Positions 5,061-5,324 of a DNA stretch of 5,324 nucleotides are shown piece by piece. This stretch comes from JACVRX01 sp035697245 (GTDB lineage Bacteria; Actinomycetota; Actinomycetes; Jiangellales; Jiangellaceae). The stretch is from NCBI GenBank assembly GCA_035697245.1, contig DASSDH010000084.1, positions 1 to 5,324 on the forward strand. Reading direction: 5' to 3'. The first letter of the stretch is position 1. Every line of letters starts with the position of its first letter. The notes beneath the pieces were generated by a model. The model saw only the letters and a list, made by a program, of their open reading frames with translations. It searched no databases and was not told the DNA's origin. Position numbers and translations under genes: made by a program.

Positions 5061-5324
5061 ATGACCGAACACGACTGGAGAAGATCGCTTCGTGGCGCCA
5101 TCTACCGCGACGACGGCATGGCGGTCGTCGCCATCGTGCGAAGTGGCGGGCTGCGCGACGACGCGTTGCAGCTCCTGGGCGATGGCTTGTTGGTCGCAAT
5201 CATCGGCCGCGTCGAGCATGCAGTCGAGCTCGGTACCGACTGCGTCAACGCGCTCCGCGCACGCGGTTGGTACGGAGACGATGATCTCGCCGAACAGCTC
5301 GACGCGGCACTCGGTCGGGGAGCA
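5061..5324 (+). CDS. Unidentified protein, N-terminal part (third gene of the helicase operon, runs off right edge)
   Basis: Open from ATG 5061 to the window edge, 88 codons with no stop. The codon pattern matches the neighbouring genes. It starts MTEHDWRRSLRGAIYRDDG, followed by alternating helical segments (DDALQLLGDGLLVAIIGRV, CVNALRARGWYGDDDLAEQL). There are no membrane segments and no signal peptide, so it is probably a soluble, mostly helical cytoplasmic protein. I cannot name the family with certainty; from memory, similar small hypothetical proteins accompany SNF2/SWIM pairs in actinobacteria. An in-frame ATG at 5052 is an alternative start; neither has a good ribosome binding site. 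It begins 42 bases after the SWIM stop, same strand, so it is likely cotranscribed. Its frame is the same as that of the SWIM gene, separated by TGA at 5016-5018. Confidence 0.65.
   Translation, partial: MTEHDWRRSLRGAIYRDDGMAVVAIVRSGGLRDDALQLLGDGLLVAIIGRVEHAVELGTDCVNALRARGWYGDDDLAEQLDAALGRGA

Noticed and set aside
3591..5219. Long minus-strand open frame (542 codons) opposite the helicase end and SWIM gene
   Set aside because: It is antisense to well-supported genes and has no recognisable domain or ribosome binding site.
5016..5324. Stop-codon readthrough joining the SWIM protein to the next ORF
   Set aside because: The two share a frame, but a new ATG follows within 45 bases and the SWIM protein ends at a normal length. 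A shared frame occurs one time in three by chance.
1..5324. CRISPR array, insertion sequence or integron attC sites
   Set aside because: No regularly spaced repeats, transposase gene or terminal inverted repeats were seen, and the repeats flanking vapBC lack the attC core pattern.

Overview
The window is GC-rich double-stranded DNA. Its genes end almost every codon in G or C, overlap tightly, and use GTG starts. Together with the SNF2 helicase/SWIM-protein pair, this points to a high-GC actinobacterium, possibly an acidimicrobial-type lineage. That placement is an inference; no marker gene fixes the taxon.

Left part (1-468): on the minus strand, the start of a membrane-protein gene runs off the left edge, and its best ribosome binding site is followed by an in-frame TAG. 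Upstream of it is an intrinsic terminator. Next comes the 3' half only of a tRNA-Gly(GCC) gene (316-360), with encoded CCA, complete T arm and anticodon loop, but no D arm and no matching 5' acceptor strand. A tRNA 3' half still joined to its terminator is the classic scar left at the far end of an integrated element. A diverged repeat arm (361-468) begins exactly where the tRNA identity stops.

Middle part (469-1512): a compact type II toxin-antitoxin module, a Phd/YefM-like antitoxin and a VapC-like PIN toxin that overlap by 4 bases. It is bracketed by two direct copies (361-468 and 1241-1348) of a 108-base sequence. The copies are about 64% identical overall but perfectly identical over 25 bases that contain the palindrome GTAGAGCGCTCTAC. 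The right-hand copy overlaps a strongly coding-like minus-strand reading frame of unknown identity that ends at 1220. The stretch 1349-1512 looks like debris.

Right part (1513-5324): an apparent plus-strand operon. It starts with an HelZ-like SNF2 ATPase that seems to lack about 140 N-terminal residues. A SWIM zinc-finger protein overlaps its stop codon by one base, and an unidentified protein follows and runs off the right edge. Helicase and SWIM protein probably act together on nucleic acid or nucleoprotein, but their substrate cannot be read from the sequence. The toxin-antitoxin block, tRNA scar, duplicated arms and shortened helicase 5' end together suggest that 360-1512 is a recombined, island-type junction.
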